From assembly GCA_946407055.1 (NCBI GenBank), contig CAMJMP010000001.1, positions 36,525 through 100,524 on the forward strand: a DNA stretch of 64,000 bases. The letters are read 5' to 3'. This document shows, in pieces, positions 34,001-47,900 of this stretch. The translations under genes were made by a program, and so were the position numbers. Source of the DNA: an uncultured Mycoplasmatota bacterium (GTDB taxonomy: Bacteria > Bacillota_I > Bacilli_A > RF39 > UBA660). Each line of letters begins with the position of its first letter. Position 1 is the first letter of the stretch. The notes under the pieces are model-generated. The model was not told the origin of the DNA and made no database searches. It was given only the letters and a program-made list of their open reading frames with translations.

Positions 34001-37000
34001 CAGCAGGATTATCTTTTGGAAGTTTCTCTAAGAAATCCTCAGTTTTTAATTTTTGTCCTGTTTTAACTTTATCAATTAATTCAGATGCGAAAACAGAAAG
34101 TAAATCATTTTCACTCATTGATTGTCTTGCTAATGCTTTAACAACTGTATTAACAGTAGCTTCAACAATTGCTTTTTGAGTGTCAACATTTTCATCATTA
34201 ATATACTCTTTAATTGGTTCAAGTAATTCACTTGTTCCTATATCAGTAAGTGTTCTTAATGCTCTATACATTTCCATAGAATCATCAAGAGAGAATCCTT
34301 TATGTGCACAAGCATTCATAACCTGTGTCATAAGTGATAGTTCAGATCCGTCTGCGTGATGCTCTTTATCAAGCTGAATACCTGCTTGATACATATGGAT
34401 TTTCATAAAGTTTAAAGGTTCATCATTAAAGAATAAATCCTTTGTATTTATGTTTGCAGCACCTTGTTTAACAGCACCAACTGTAGGCATATAATGAATA
34501 TCAGAATGTTTTAAAGGTTGATATACATCGTCTTGTGTTCTAATGTTAGCAATTTCTTCTTCAGTAAGTTCTGCTCCTGTATTAGGATTTAAACCTATTG
34601 TATTCATTGCAGTTACTACATTTTTAATAGAAAATTCAGAAGGAACTAATTTTCCGTTTATAACTTCAACAGAATTTTTACCTCCAAATAAATTCCATAA
34701 ACTATAGTTAGAATCAACAAGAACTCCACCTTCAACGTCTTCAGTAAATAAATTATTTAAATTAACTACTTCTGTTTCATCAACATCTCTAGTTAATTCA
34801 CATTTTAATGTTCCTTCTGGGTTATAAACTCTAACCATTCCACCAAGAACATCATATCTATTATTACCTTTATTTACTATTTGAGTTACTTTATAATATT
34901 TATTTCCTTTTCTAAAATAGTAAGGAACTTGTATTCTCTTTTGTATTCCACCTAATATATCAACAACAACAGGTTCACCATTTGGACCAAACCATTTACC
35001 TTGTGTCATTTTATACATCATTTTTTCCATGAAAGGTGATGTTCTAATCCAGTCATTAGTAAGTCCGAAACCTGCAGTTTTAATAATACCGCCGTTTGCA
35101 GTTCCTTCATCATAGAAATGAACGAATTGTTTCTTAGTAATACCAGCTTTAGCAGCACCAAGAGAATTATTTTCAAGATGAACTATAAATGGATTTACAA
35201 AAGTAGCACCGTCAAATGGTTTAATACCATCATCAATATCTCCTGTTACGTTATATTGAACATCTTTAACATCATCAATAACAGCAATATTATAGTCAGT
35301 AGGTATTCCATTTATTAATCCTAAAGCAAACTCTTGCATAGTAGCAGTCATAGATACATTACGTTTGTGCTGAGCTTGGAAACGTCCAGCTTCGTCATGT
35401 TCTATATTTCCATCTGATTTTTTAAGAGGATGTGCAGCAAGAGTTCCTACTGTAGAAATCATAAATTCTTGAGTAAATAAATAATCAAGAGTGTTATATT
35501 GGTCTACAAGTGGATTTAATTTAAATTCAACATTGAAGTTTTCTAAACCTGTTAATACTTGAGGTTCATAAAGAAGATCAGAATTTGCAAGTTTATCTAA
35601 TGCGTATATAACATCATTATAATTTCTAATTAAATCAGTTTCTTCAAATTGTTTAATTTTTGCTAAATCTTCAGGAGTTTGTCCTACTTTTTTCTTTAAA
35701 CCTATATAATTATTAACATCAACCTCTTTTCCTAAATTAACTAACTCAGAATTAAGATGTTCAAGTAATTTCTGTTTAATTCTTATTAAATCAGTTTTAG
35801 TTCTAATGTCATGTTCAATACCATTTATTTTAACACGTCCTAATATTAATTCTCCATGTTTATCGTCAATCCAATTTTTATTTTGTTCTTTTAGATATGT
35901 TGTAATAGGAGTATTTTCTGTTAAATCAACTTTAAAATTAGAACGTAATAATGTTCCAAGAACGTCTGCTCTTTTATGGTTCATAAATTGATGGAATTGT
36001 GTAATTTCTCCAATATATTGTGGTTCATCTACAAATTGATCAATATATTGTAATATATTTTTATTTGGAGAAATACTTCCATCTTTATTAGTTATAAAAT
36101 GGATTTGGTCTGTTATTGAAACAGGTTTATGTCTATTTCTTAAATTATAGTCTTTAATTAATCTATTTAATGCACGAGCTGAATCATATTTAACTTTTCC
36201 TGTCTCAGGATCAACAATTTTATGTTTTTCATTAAATGCATCAAATGAATTTTGTGTATAACGTAATGAATTTTGTGTTCCAGCTAATACTGTATCAAAA
36301 TCAGAATTAATTTTAGATTCAACGTTCCTATAAATGTCACCTAATTCTCTACAAATTAATCCTTCTAATTCACTTGGAGTTAAATCGCGAAGTGCTTTTT
36401 CTTCATTACCTATTTTAACTCTATAATTTAAATCAATAAGTATACGACCAATAGTATTTTTATCAGAGTTTACAGAAGGAATTAAAGCAATAGTTCCATT
36501 TCCTATTAAACGATTATAATCATTATTAGGTATTAAACCTCCTATAAAATCATATAAGAACATTGAAGTCTCAAATTCATTTACATTGAATTTTGTATGA
36601 TCTCTTACAGTTAGTAAATCATAATATTCACGTGCTGTATAAACACCTTTTAATAATTTAGTGTCAAGAATCATTGCGTTTTTAGTAGCTGAGTTAATGC
36701 TTTTATTTTGTAGACTAAATTGAGATTGTATACCACCTAAAAGACGACTTAAAGATTGTTGAGATTGAGCACTTCCAGATCCACTTTTAATTTGTGAAGA
36801 TGATAAAAGACCTTGCTCTATTGCAATAGCATTAGCAAGTGATTCGATTGTATTAATATCACTACTGTGTATTAAATCAATCTCTTTCATATTTTTATCA
36901 ATTCTGTAATTATGGTTCTCTCCAAAAACATTTGAAAGACGAGATTTTATTGTTGTAACAAAGTTAAATCCTTTAAGAGTAACATTAGAAACAATAGAAT

Positions 37001-38933
37001 TAAATAATATTCTTGATGCAAAGTTAGTTAAATTTGTAAGATTTGTACTTAATTGTGAACTTTGCATATTTTCTAATGTTGTTTCAGAAATATTTTGTCC
37101 TAAAACGTTATTAATAAAATCAAATAAATCTGATTTATTATAACTTTTACTATAAAGTGTTAAACTTGTTGCATTTTTACCATTTACATTATAAGAAACT
37201 TTACCGTCTATATTAACTTCAACTTTAATAGAAGTATTTGGAATATTAAATTCAATACCATTAAAGTTTCCATCTTTGTTCTTTTTATAAGTAATTGTAG
37301 TTCCTTTTATAATATAAGTATCATTTCCGTTATCAATACATTGACCAGGAACTAATTTATTATTTTTAGCTTTAGCAGCTTGTCTAATACTACGAAGTAA
37401 TGTATCAAGTCTTGTATTATTCATATTTCTTACTTTTACAAGTCCGTCTTGTCCTTTATAATATTGTAAGAAATTAATTTTAAAAATAGAATCACAAGCT
37501 TGTGCCATTTCTTCATAAATAGTATTAGTTTTATCTGATCCAACAATAGCATTTACTGCTGTAAGATCATAGCTACTTGTAATACCTTTATGTATAGAAT
37601 AAATAACGTTTTTATCTTCAATTCTAAATTTATTAAATACACCTGTATCAGAAGTGATAGCATCGAAAGTTCTTTGATTAGATAATATTTCAAATAAAGC
37701 ACTTAAATACTTTTGAGGATTTAATCTAATAGAATTAATAATTTGCTTAAATGATTTATCTTTAATTACTCTTTGAGTATATAAAGATAATGAGTCCTCA
37801 TATTTTTCAATGAAATTATCATCAAATAAAATATCATCTCCATCATATACACATTCTTTAATACGTCCTAATATATCAGAAAAGGTTGCAAAATCTAAGT
37901 AACCTATTTGAGTATCAGTTTCATATGTTAATAATGGAGTAGTATTTACAAGTTCTTGAATAATATTATCAACTTCTTCATTAAGTTTTATTTCATCACT
38001 ATTTCTCCAAGTAGTGTTATTCTTTGTTCCTTTTGCAGAACGGTTATATTTATTTTCTCCTGTAAATCTCATATCACCGAAATCTGTAATTTCGATAGCT
38101 TCACCATATCTTATTTTCATAAAAGAATCAAAGTGAGTGAGAATTTGCCAAGAGTTATACGCTTTTAATTTATTTTGATCTTCTGATTTTTCACTTGTTG
38201 ATAATTTTTCTAACATTCCATCTGGAAAATTATCACGAGCGAGTTGTTTTTGAATTACTGAATCAAGTTTATTAACAATACCTGTATATTGTATATTACC
38301 TTGTTCATCAGGCTTATACATAGTAGTATCATCAAATATACTAATATCAAATCCTAAACCAGGAGCATTAAGATAATAATCTTTTAAATAAGAAATAACA
38401 TTATCAAATAATTCTTGTTGATAATTTCTTATGTTGTTATTTAGTTCGTGTACTGAAGACATAGTTCTTCCGTTAATTCTATCTATTATCATAGAATTAA
38501 ACAATGCAATAGAAGCTTCTTTTTCTACTTTTAATCTAACATCAACAGCAGTTCCATAAGCTCTAATTAAAAAATCTTTTTTAACGTCTTTACCTAAAAC
38601 GTTTCTATTTGCATCTAATAGTTTTTCAGTAGATGCAGTATCAACTTCACTTGGAATTAAAGTATTTGCTTCTTGAATGATGTTTTCTATTTCTCTTTCA
38701 TCATCAAAGAAAAATGCTTCTCCCATCATTCCATAATTGTTAGCAACTTTAACGATTTCGCTAACTACATCATTTAAAGGAACATAATCCTTATAAGTTT
38801 GAAATAAAGATTTAAAATTTAATTTAATCTATGTTGAGGACAGGTCTAATTCACCTGCCTCAAAACATAGATTAGCTATATCTGTTTCAATCTTTTTTCT
38901 TACTTCATCAGTTATTGAACATAATTGACTCAT
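28046..38933 (-). CDS. crAss-like virion RNA polymerase (interrupted by intron)
   Basis: The gene is split: exon 1 38933-32367 (2189 codons), exon 2 31273-28046 (1075 codons plus TAA), giving 3264 aa with TAG read as Gln at 38829, 31181 and 28157. Exon 1 ends with RTPSQSMQSFMPMKIVAF and IWLQGSDY; exon 2 starts DIDAVSIAAYDIDKSGRLPL. Spliced, this yields the D-Y-D-I-D metal-binding motif of the two-barrel crAss phage RNA polymerases, which are related to YonO and eukaryotic RNA-dependent polymerases. A probable first barrel is around residues 1475-1545 (VGAVKQGAANIN, QAGIQLDKEHHADGSEL). These enzymes are ejected with DNA and transcribe early genes. ATG overlaps the stop of the previous gene. 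The remaining length is unassigned. Confidence 0.88.
31274..32366 (-). other. group I self-splicing intron
   Basis: The intron is 1093 nt. Exon 1 ends ...GACTAT and exon 2 begins GATATTGAT, restoring D-Y-D-I-D. The guide GTAGTCA (32306-32312) pairs with exon TGACTAT, with the U-G wobble at the 5' splice site (P1). Core: GACGGGAAACTCC near 32290 (P4-P5 type), P7 strands GACTAT (32081-32086) and ATAGTC (31304-31309), a CCC-AAAA-GGG hairpin (32071-32080), a P9-like hairpin with GAAA tetraloop (31281-31300), and a terminal G at 31274. A LAGLIDADG ORF lies between the two P7 strands. Apart from that ORF, the flanks hold only ribozyme sequence. Confidence 0.9.
31322..32026 (-). CDS. LAGLIDADG homing endonuclease (intron-encoded)
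   Basis: A 234-aa protein with a basic N-terminus (MARKIKRKLTKEQ) and two LAGLIDADG-like helices: LISMLIGDGTITNH (about 16-29) and LGLAIWYMDDGCIN (about 112-125), giving a single-chain pseudo-dimeric DNA cleaver. It ends in a helix and the segment YLLYKIRDNFTKEEFIAYQ. It is free-standing within the group I intron (no fusion with the exon) and read in the standard code. It should cut intronless RNA polymerase alleles near the GSDYDID codons to spread the intron. Confidence 0.9.
   Translation of the reverse strand: MARKIKRKLTKEQKSLLISMLIGDGTITNHPDYKLSHSESQREFLEWKIKLLEKYGFEHGGLKEYISKCGYNLGNKVLYVRIKTNPTIKALRRSVYKPKKTFTRNLLNWLNPLGLAIWYMDDGCINVNTSIQRSSIQHTCKIATCVDEETINMMITYFKEIWNINFRPFKEGKNTYSLATSSEQDCINFVNIIKPYVEQVPSLLYKIRDNFTKEEFIAYQKTDNFRSARHIIGN
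38825..38874 (-). other. long hairpin near start of RNA polymerase gene
   Basis: TAATCTATGTT (38825-38835) pairs perfectly with AACATAGATTA (38864-38874), and the inner GAGG(A)CAGGT pairs with ACCTGCCTC, for about 20 bp with small bulges. It covers codons 20-36 of the 3264-aa gene, including the recoded TAG at codon 35, which sits in the outer stem. Confidence 0.68.
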
Positions 38934-41900
38934 ACTAATTTTATTTTTTTCGATTGAGAACCACAATTAGTTTCTGGCTCTTTTTTCTAAATTGTATCTA
39001 AAACTTTTTGTAATAATTGTTCATCTGAAATTGCTTTACCAAATAATACTTTAGCTTTATCTAAATCTAATGGGAAGTTCTATAATTCTGTAGTAAGTTC
39101 TACACTATTTGCAGCGTTTAATATTTTATTAATTAAACCTCTCTACATAATATGAATATTTCCTATATTATCTAATAAAGTTTTAGAAATATTATTGAAA
39201 TCGTCATCTGTCAATACATAAGTAGCTTCTTTTCCTTTAGATGTAAATATTTCAATAGCTTCTTCACTTTCATAATAGTTAGCTTTATAAACTTCTCCTG
39301 TATCTTCGTTTTTAATAACAAAAGATGCATCACCATTATGATTTAATTGTAATGAAGATATACTATTTACTGAATTTTCATCTAATAATAGAGATTTCTT
39401 AAAGTCTACTTTATTAAATATTTTTAATTTGCCATTTATTTTAAATGCTATATAATCTGTTTTATCATTTATTTGTTGAGCAATGTTTCCGATTTCATCT
39501 GTTCCTAATGAAGCCATGTTAATATCTAAACCTGTTTTCTGTTTAACTTCATTAAGTATTTTACTAATCTTTTGATATTTAGAATTAGGTTGATAACCAG
39601 AAACAGAGTGACGATGAATATAATCCATTCTATCAGACTTTCCATCATTGCTAAGGAAATCATCAAGTAGAGGTTGTACATTACCATAGAAAGTATTAGT
39701 TATAACATTTCCATGAATTTGATAAGGTAGTGGTTTTCCGTTTACCATTACATTATAATTATTATCTTGGTCTAATTCATTGAATGGTCCGTAACTCTAA
39801 CCTTGGATTTTCTTATTAGCTCTTAAATAAATATTTAAATTGTTCTTTTCAAGTATATCTTTTATAGCATTAACCACATCTTGATTACTTCTTAGTTTTC
39901 CACTTAATCTCTTACTTGGAATACTAGACTTAACTTCTGGGTATGCTAACTCCATTAATATATTTTTAAAGAAATGTCGTTTTTGTACTGTATTTCCTTC
40001 AAATTTTATAGTTTCTAATAAGATGTCATCAATAGATCTATTATCATTTGAATCTTCGCCTATAGTTTTTATTTCTTCAAGAAGTTTCTTTACAAGTTTA
40101 ACTTTCTCAACAGAATTATTAAGCCAACTATTTTGAAGAATTGAATTTACAAAGTTTTCATCTGCAAATAAGGCTTCAATTATGCGATATCCTGTTTCTG
40201 AATTACCTACATTTGGAATAGCATCTGATACTTTAGTATATATCTTAGCAAGATTTAATAAATAATCTTCTGTACTAATTTTAGGTGGAAGAACATATAT
40301 TAAACTTACACGAGGTGATTCAGCTTTATTATTTAAATCTTCAATAAAAGCATTAACTAATTCTTTAGTATTAGTTAAAGACTTATCTGTACTCATTAAA
40401 ACAAATGGATAACCAGGAGCTATTAAATACTCATTTCCATCTATTTCTATTAATTGACCTTTTGCATTTTCAATAGTTCCGTTTTGAGAATACATTAATT
40501 TAGATATTACTAAATCTTGTTTTTCATTTAGTGCAGAAATATTAACGAATTCTGGTTCGTATTCATATCCTTCCTCTAAATAATCAAATCCTCTTTCAGT
40601 ACCAATAGGAACTATACCTTTATTACTAAATGCTTTAGCAGGAGTCCAGTTTTTATCTTTAATTTTTCTAAAAGAATCATCTGTTATACCTCTATATAAT
40701 TTAATTAATTTTATAAAAGGATCGTACTTATTTTTAAATATTTTAAATATATCATCAGCTTTATTTAGAATATCATCTAATTGTTTAGCATCTGCTATAT
40801 CTGTGAAACCAACTATAGGAGCTAAATCTTTTCTAATATCTTCTAATGAATTAAATATTGTTATAGGATTTGGGAAACATAATAGAGGTAATTCTAAAAT
40901 GTCTTCTCCATTACTTGCAATTTCAATAGAAATTGTTTTTCTTAAATATTTATAAGATTTTCCATTAACAGAATTAGTAAATTGAATAGTTTCGTCTTTG
41001 TGTCTTTGTAAACGACGAAAATCTCCTGTTGAACTACTCCATTCTGAATCACTATCCTTTGGTTCAGAATGACTAACTAATCCAAATATCGTTGAAATTC
41101 CATTAACTCCAAAATATTTATCAAATATTTTATTAAGTTTTGCTTCAAGTTTTGCTTTATCAGCAGTATTGAATACAGCAGAACGAATTTCATTAATTAT
41201 TGCATTATACTCAACTATTTTACGAACACTCTTTCCTAATTTTTTATCAAGATTCATAAGACCGTTTATACTGTCTAAACGAAGTTCATGTCTTGCTGTA
41301 TCAGAACCCCATTGAACAGGATAACCATTTACGTCCTAAACACCTGTTTCAAATGTATTAAACGTATACATATATAAATTATATAGTTTATTAGCATCTG
41401 AAATTTGAAGGTCTGGGTTTCCGTCAAAGGTATCTGTTAATCCTATTACAAGTCCTTCTGCATCTTCTTCTGTTTGTACTCCAAGTCCATTTTCAGGAAT
41501 TTCCTCCTCTTCAGTATTTGCAGAGTTAAGATTAGTATAATATGCTTTAGATTCATCTGATCTTGCATATGTGACGGCTTCATTTTCATTATCAAATACT
41601 TTTATTAATTTCTTATATAAGTCATCAACTGACATAATAAGATATTCTGTAGGAGAATTAGGAGTTAATTCAATTTTTCCATCATCGAAAATTTTATTAA
41701 CTCTAAATGCATGATGTCCATTTTCTAAACCACTTTCTATATAGTCACGAGAAAATACAACCCAATCTCCAACTGATAATTTATCACCATTTGGTAATGT
41801 TGTATCTTGTAATTCAAGTGGTTCTGGCTTTGTATAAGTACTAGTTCCATCGTCTACATTAACTGTTTCCAGATAATCTGAATATAGTTTTGACATTCTA

Positions 41901-44900
41901 TTCTTTTCTTCTTCATCAGAAAGAGTAATAGATCCATCTTGGTCAATTATATTATCAACATATGCTCTAAAATCATCATCACTTAAATTAGCTAATGATG
42001 ATTTAGCTTGTGAACCTCCTCCAACAGGTTGAACTGTTCCTGTATTTCCTGTATTTAATCCATTATTACTTGGTGTAGCAGGTGGATTATTAGTTGGAGT
42101 ACTTGGAGCAGGTGCATTTATATTAATAGAAGGATTATTTGTTGGTGTTGTTGGAGCACTTGGTGGAGTTGAAGTAGGGTTATTTGTAATACTTTCAACT
42201 TTAGTAGGTGCTACATATTTAACAGGATTTCCTGAAGTTGTAACTCTTGTTAATACATCCTTTCTATTCTTTGCAAATTTAGCAATAGAATTTTCTGAGA
42301 ATGATTCTGAGTGAGTTTCTGTATCTTGTATACTGTTTATTCCAGCTCCATCAGTAATAACTAAACTACCTTGTGAAGAACGAGTAATAGCTGTATAAAG
42401 ATCATTTTTAAAGTTACCATTTTCTTCAGAAAGTTCTATAATATAGTATTGTCCTTCTTTACCTTGTGAGGTAGTTCCTGGAAGTAACTCTATATAATCA
42501 GAATATTTTTCTGTTAATTTTTTATAAAGGTCAGATTCTGTACCATCTTCAAATACATATCCTATCTTTTCACCTTCATTTAAAGTTTGAACTATTCTAT
42601 CAACATCTTTTAATATTTCATCTAAATCATCAGATAAATCTAATTCTCCATTATCTCCAGATACAGAATATACTTTATCACCATATAATCCTGTTTCATC
42701 CTCATAATAATGAAGGTCTAAGTTACAATCATTATTTACCCAATATTGAGCAGGACCAAGATTCTTAGTTTTCTGATAATTATTAGTTCTCATTGAGATT
42801 CCTAACTTAGGAGATCTAATGAAGTTTATATTATATAAGTTTATAGGAAGATCAAATTCAAGATCGTGCTTTTTAAAACTATAATTTCCTGATATTCCAG
42901 ACTGGTCACAATCACCAGCACCAAGAATAGTTAATCCATATTTCTCAGCATATACATTTAAAGTATCAAGGTCAAACATTCCAATATTACTAATTTCATC
43001 AATAATGATTAAACTATAAGGTTTATCGGTTTGAATTACCTCTGTTGTTGATCTAACTTCTTTATCAGAATTTAAATCATATGTATTTTCAGGAATATCC
43101 CAATAATTATTTTTATCTTTTGTAGAACGATTCTTATCTCTTGCTGATTGACCACCTAATGTGATAGAGTTCATCATGTCTTCTAAAGACATTGCTTTAG
43201 TTTTATTAGGATCTAGATTTAAATATTCAATAGAACGTTGTGCGTTTTTAACAGCTGCTTTTCTATCCTCTTCTTTTGTGCTATTACCTGCTGCATATAC
43301 AAATGCAACATTATCAAGTATGCCAGCATTTTTTAAAGAAGCATTATTCTGTATCATTTTAATAGTTGATAAATAAACACCTGTACTTTTTCCAGAACCA
43401 GGGATTCCTTCTGTAAATACAATGCTTGAATATTTAGGAGCTATTAAAGAAAGGAACGGATAATCCTTATATTTATCAGAAGCAGCACTACTGTCAGACC
43501 ATTTCTTACTAAATGTTAAATTATCATTTTGTTGATTGATAATTTCAAGTCTTCCATCTTCATCTAAAGTACTCCAATCATCTTTAATTGCTTGTCTGAA
43601 TCCATTATAAAAATCAGTAAAGAAATCTTTATTAACAATGGATGCATAGTTCTCATAAGTTGCAATTTCTTGTGTAGGAATAGGTGCTATCTTATCGTCT
43701 ATGATAGCAGCATATTCTTTATGGAAGTCTGTAGATTTAAGTGCACCACGAGTTGCTAACCACCAAACAAATGAGTTATCATCTATTGCCTCAAGTTTAC
43801 TTGTTAAAGTTTCAGTAGGTAATTGATAAAGATTAACATTTTTATGTAGTAAATTAGCAAGTTTTTGTTTATCTTTTACGTTTTCGATATTCTTTTGGAA
43901 GAAATCATAAATAGCATCTTCCATTTGAATTACCTCTTCGTCTATTTTATTTTGGTCTTCTGTGCTAAGTGTTAAATTTCTTGTTGGAGCATTTTTACTT
44001 AAAGTTGCTAATGAATTAAGTTTATTCTTTAATTCACTTAAACCTTCCCATTCATTATCATCAGGGATGGCAGCAACAAATTGATTTAATCTATTATAGA
44101 ATAAATAATTTGTATTTAAAGAAACTCTCTTTTGTTCAGCAAATTTTTGTCCAGAAGAAATAGCATAAAGATTATATAAGAAATTAAGTTTATTTCTTAT
44201 AATTGATAAATCTTGTTTTAACACATCAGCTGTTGAAGATTTAAGTTCTGCTAAATCAACCCATTTAGAGTTACCAACTTTATGGTTAATTTCATTTAAT
44301 ACTTTAGTATAACCATAAATATGATCAATGTTACCTTCATCTACTTTAGATGCTTCAATTACAGAACCTAATAAATCAATAAGATTTAATGCTTCTACAA
44401 TTTGATCTGATAATGGTTTACTTAATGAGAATTGAGTAACATCAGATTTAACACCATCTAAAATATCATTAATTGTTTTTAATAAAGCTGAAACTTTAAT
44501 ATCACTTCCAACAGATGTAGTAAATTGATCAAGTATTTGTTCAATAGGTGAAGAACTTAAAGTATCTAATTGTTTTTGTATTTCTTTAAATCTGTCTCTA
44601 TGACCGTTACTTTCTTTTATTTTTTCCTCTGCTTCTTTAAGTTGTTTCTCTTCCTCATCAGAACGCTTTTTCCATCTAAGATTTGCTAATGTTGTATGAT
44701 AAGGACTAGATTGTTGTCTTAAAACAGATTGAGCCTGAGTTAAAATTTCTTTTAAAGCGTGTTTTACTTCAGAATTAATAAATCCTTGTTTGATATAAGG
44801 ATTAACTAAATCTTCAACTGATTTAACAAGTTGGTCAGACACTGCAAAATCAAGTTTTTTACTATGTTCATTAGAATCCTTTTTATAATTATTTTCTAAT

Positions 44901-47900
44901 GCTTGTAATTGTAAATTAAGATCATCAATTAATTGAGTCTTTTCATCTTGAGATAAACTTGTGTTAATATTAGCATCATTAATTTTACCTTTTATTTCAG
45001 CACGTTGCTCATTAAACTTTTGTTCTAATTTAATAGCATCTTCTACAAGTTTACTATAGTTATTTCTAAAAGTTTCATCAGAAAATACTAAACCAATTCC
45101 TTGATATAAACTAGATAATGATGCAGATACTTTTTCTATCCAATTATCAGAATTTCTAACATTAGATATATCTTGATAAAGATTTAACCAATTAGCAAAG
45201 TTTTCTTGTAAATTAGCAACATCTTGTGATTGAAGTAACTCTTCATATTTTGCAACATTTTGAGTTAAAATAGGCATTGAATTAACAAGTACATTTTTGA
45301 ATATCTCAGCAGATTGGTGTACTTGTTCTGCTCTGTCCATTTCTCCCCATGCTTTCCATTCTTGTTGAAGTTTACCTAAAAGATTTTCTGGAATTTCGTT
45401 AAACTTCTTTTTAGTTTTATATTCTGCGTAACGAATAAATGATGGTTTAATAAAGTTATTATTAATAGCATCAGTCATTTCATATAATGAATCTTGTAAA
45501 AATTCATTAGCACGTTTTCCAGAAATTAAGTCTTCTTTTTGTTGTCTTAAATCTTTTAATTGTCTTTCTAATCTTTGAACTTCGCTTGCTCCGTTTTGTT
45601 GATTACCTAATTGAGATTTAAGATTTTTAAGACTTTCTTTTAAAGCAACTTGCTCTTCAGTTGATGCAGTTTGTAATTGTTGCTCTATTTGAGCTATTTG
45701 TTGTTGTAATAATTGTTTTTGATTATCAGCAATATCAACTTGTGCGTTTCCTGTTTCTTTATTCTCTGAATTTTCAGTCAATTTACCTTTAGCTGCAAGT
45801 AATGAAGCATTTGCTTCAATTAATTTTGTACTTAAAGAGTTAAATTGTTGTAGGAAACGACCTGCTGTAGAAGATTGTTTTAATAGACCAAATTTAATAT
45901 CTGGTAGTAAATCAACATTTTTTGATAAGAATGAATCATCACTCATTTTAATACCTTCGCTTGAAAGTATATCTTCAAATAATTGTATTTGTGCACGAAT
46001 TGCATTTTTAGCTGCAAGATCTTGGTTATCTTCATCAGTACCTTGTGCCCAAACATAATTATCACCTTCTTTAGTAAATTGAGTTGCAGATTTACGTCTA
46101 TCGCCTAAAGTCATTTCATCAACAGTCTTTAGGAACTCCTTAGTTTGTCCATTACGAACAATATATGCAAGTTCTTGAATAGCTTGATCGAATTCCATAT
46201 GGTCAAGCTTTTTCATATTACGCATATTATCTAAACTAAATCCAGCGGCTCCACCTCCAATAAAACCTCCTAAGAAGTTCATAGAGTATCTACTAAGAAG
46301 ATCTTGCCAATTAAAATTGTCAAATGCTTCTAAACGAGTATTATCTCCTCTTAACCATCCTATTGCATTAAAACAAGATTTAGAGAAATCTGCTAAAAAT
46401 TCTTCTGTTACTTCTTCAGTACCTTCACCAAGAGCATTAGCAAATGCTGCTTTTATAGTCTTGTCTCCAGTTGATTTATTAGCTGTATATAAATCTTCAG
46501 CAGTTTTTTTACCAAGATTAAAAAGTCTTTTAACATAATCTTTCTTTGCCTCTTTTTCACCTTTCTTTATTGCAGAACTTGTTAAACTTTCACCGAGTTT
46601 TGCTGTTTCGTTTTTAGCTTTAACTAATGCTTCACCAATAGCTTTTTGATGTAGTTTATTATAACGAAGTTCTGGAAATAGCCATTCACCAACACCTGTA
46701 TTAAGTAATGCGGCTTCGGCTGAAGCATATCCAAGTGTAAGCCATAATGCTTCATTATCAGATGCTCCTTGTAATTTAGCCTCACCATAGGTATCACCTA
46801 CAACAAGACCTGTCATATATGTTTTAGATAAGATTTCTCCTATCTTATTGTATCCTTTAATATAAGAATCAAGTTCAGTAACCGCTCTTTCTTGTCTTAC
46901 TAATGCAAGTTCTTTAGCGGCTCTTTGAATATCAGTAATAGTTTTTCCTGATTTTACTAAATCATCAATTCTTGTTTTATCAAATTTAGCAATTTGACTT
47001 TCTAATTCAGCTAATTTACTTTGATAATTACCATTATTTACAATTCCATATTTATTATTAAAAATAATTGGTGCTTTTTCAAATAAGAAACGTTGCTCTT
47101 TAAATTGAGCCATTACATCACCTATTAAACCAATTAAATTTTCAGCAGACCACATATTTTGCTGAGAATATTCTGAAACTGCATTTCTGCCTACAGATTT
47201 ACTAAATCCTTCCATTTCAGAAAATATAGAATTGTTTATGTTAGTACCAAGATTATCATTAGCAAAATTTGCTCCCATTTTACCTAATGTTCCAAGTAAA
47301 CCAGCAGTTTGTGATGCTAATCCTAATCCTGTTACAACAGGTCCAATATAAGGAATAAACATAGAACCAACTAAGGCTGCATTTTTAAGTATAGTTCCTC
47401 CAACACTTTTATCTTTACCATCAGAATCAAAGAAATCATATTTATTAAATTCAGATCCATCAGTAGTTAAAGTGTTCATTTTATTAAGAACTCTACGTCC
47501 GTAAACATCACGTCCATCAAGATTTTCATAATAGAAATTACCAGAAGAATTAAGTTTTAAATCTCCTTTTTTATGTGTTTCTTTTTCACCTGTAACAGGA
47601 TTTAAATGTTCACCGTCTTCATCCCATTGTGCAGCTACACGAGTTTCCCAGAAATTACTAAACCAAGAATCATTTGGTGCATCTTGCCAAATAGCTTTAG
47701 ATTCATCAATAGTTCCATCAGGTCTTGTTGCCTCTCTAGGATTTGCAAGAACTTTTTCTCTTTGTGCAAGTTCATCCCATGTATATTTTCCATCTTCTAC
47801 CTTACCTAAACGAACAATACTTTGTGTAGATTTAAATGGATTACTTTGTTTTACCCAATTTATTTCTGGACCTTTTCTTCTTTGTTCAAGAGGTGCAAAA

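Noticed and set aside
25202..47809. Plus-strand ORFs of 60-112 aa inside the late genes (for example 33841-34179, 43161-43376, 47606-47809)
   Set aside because: They lie antisense in long real genes, have no recognisable domains and arise from codon bias on the other strand.
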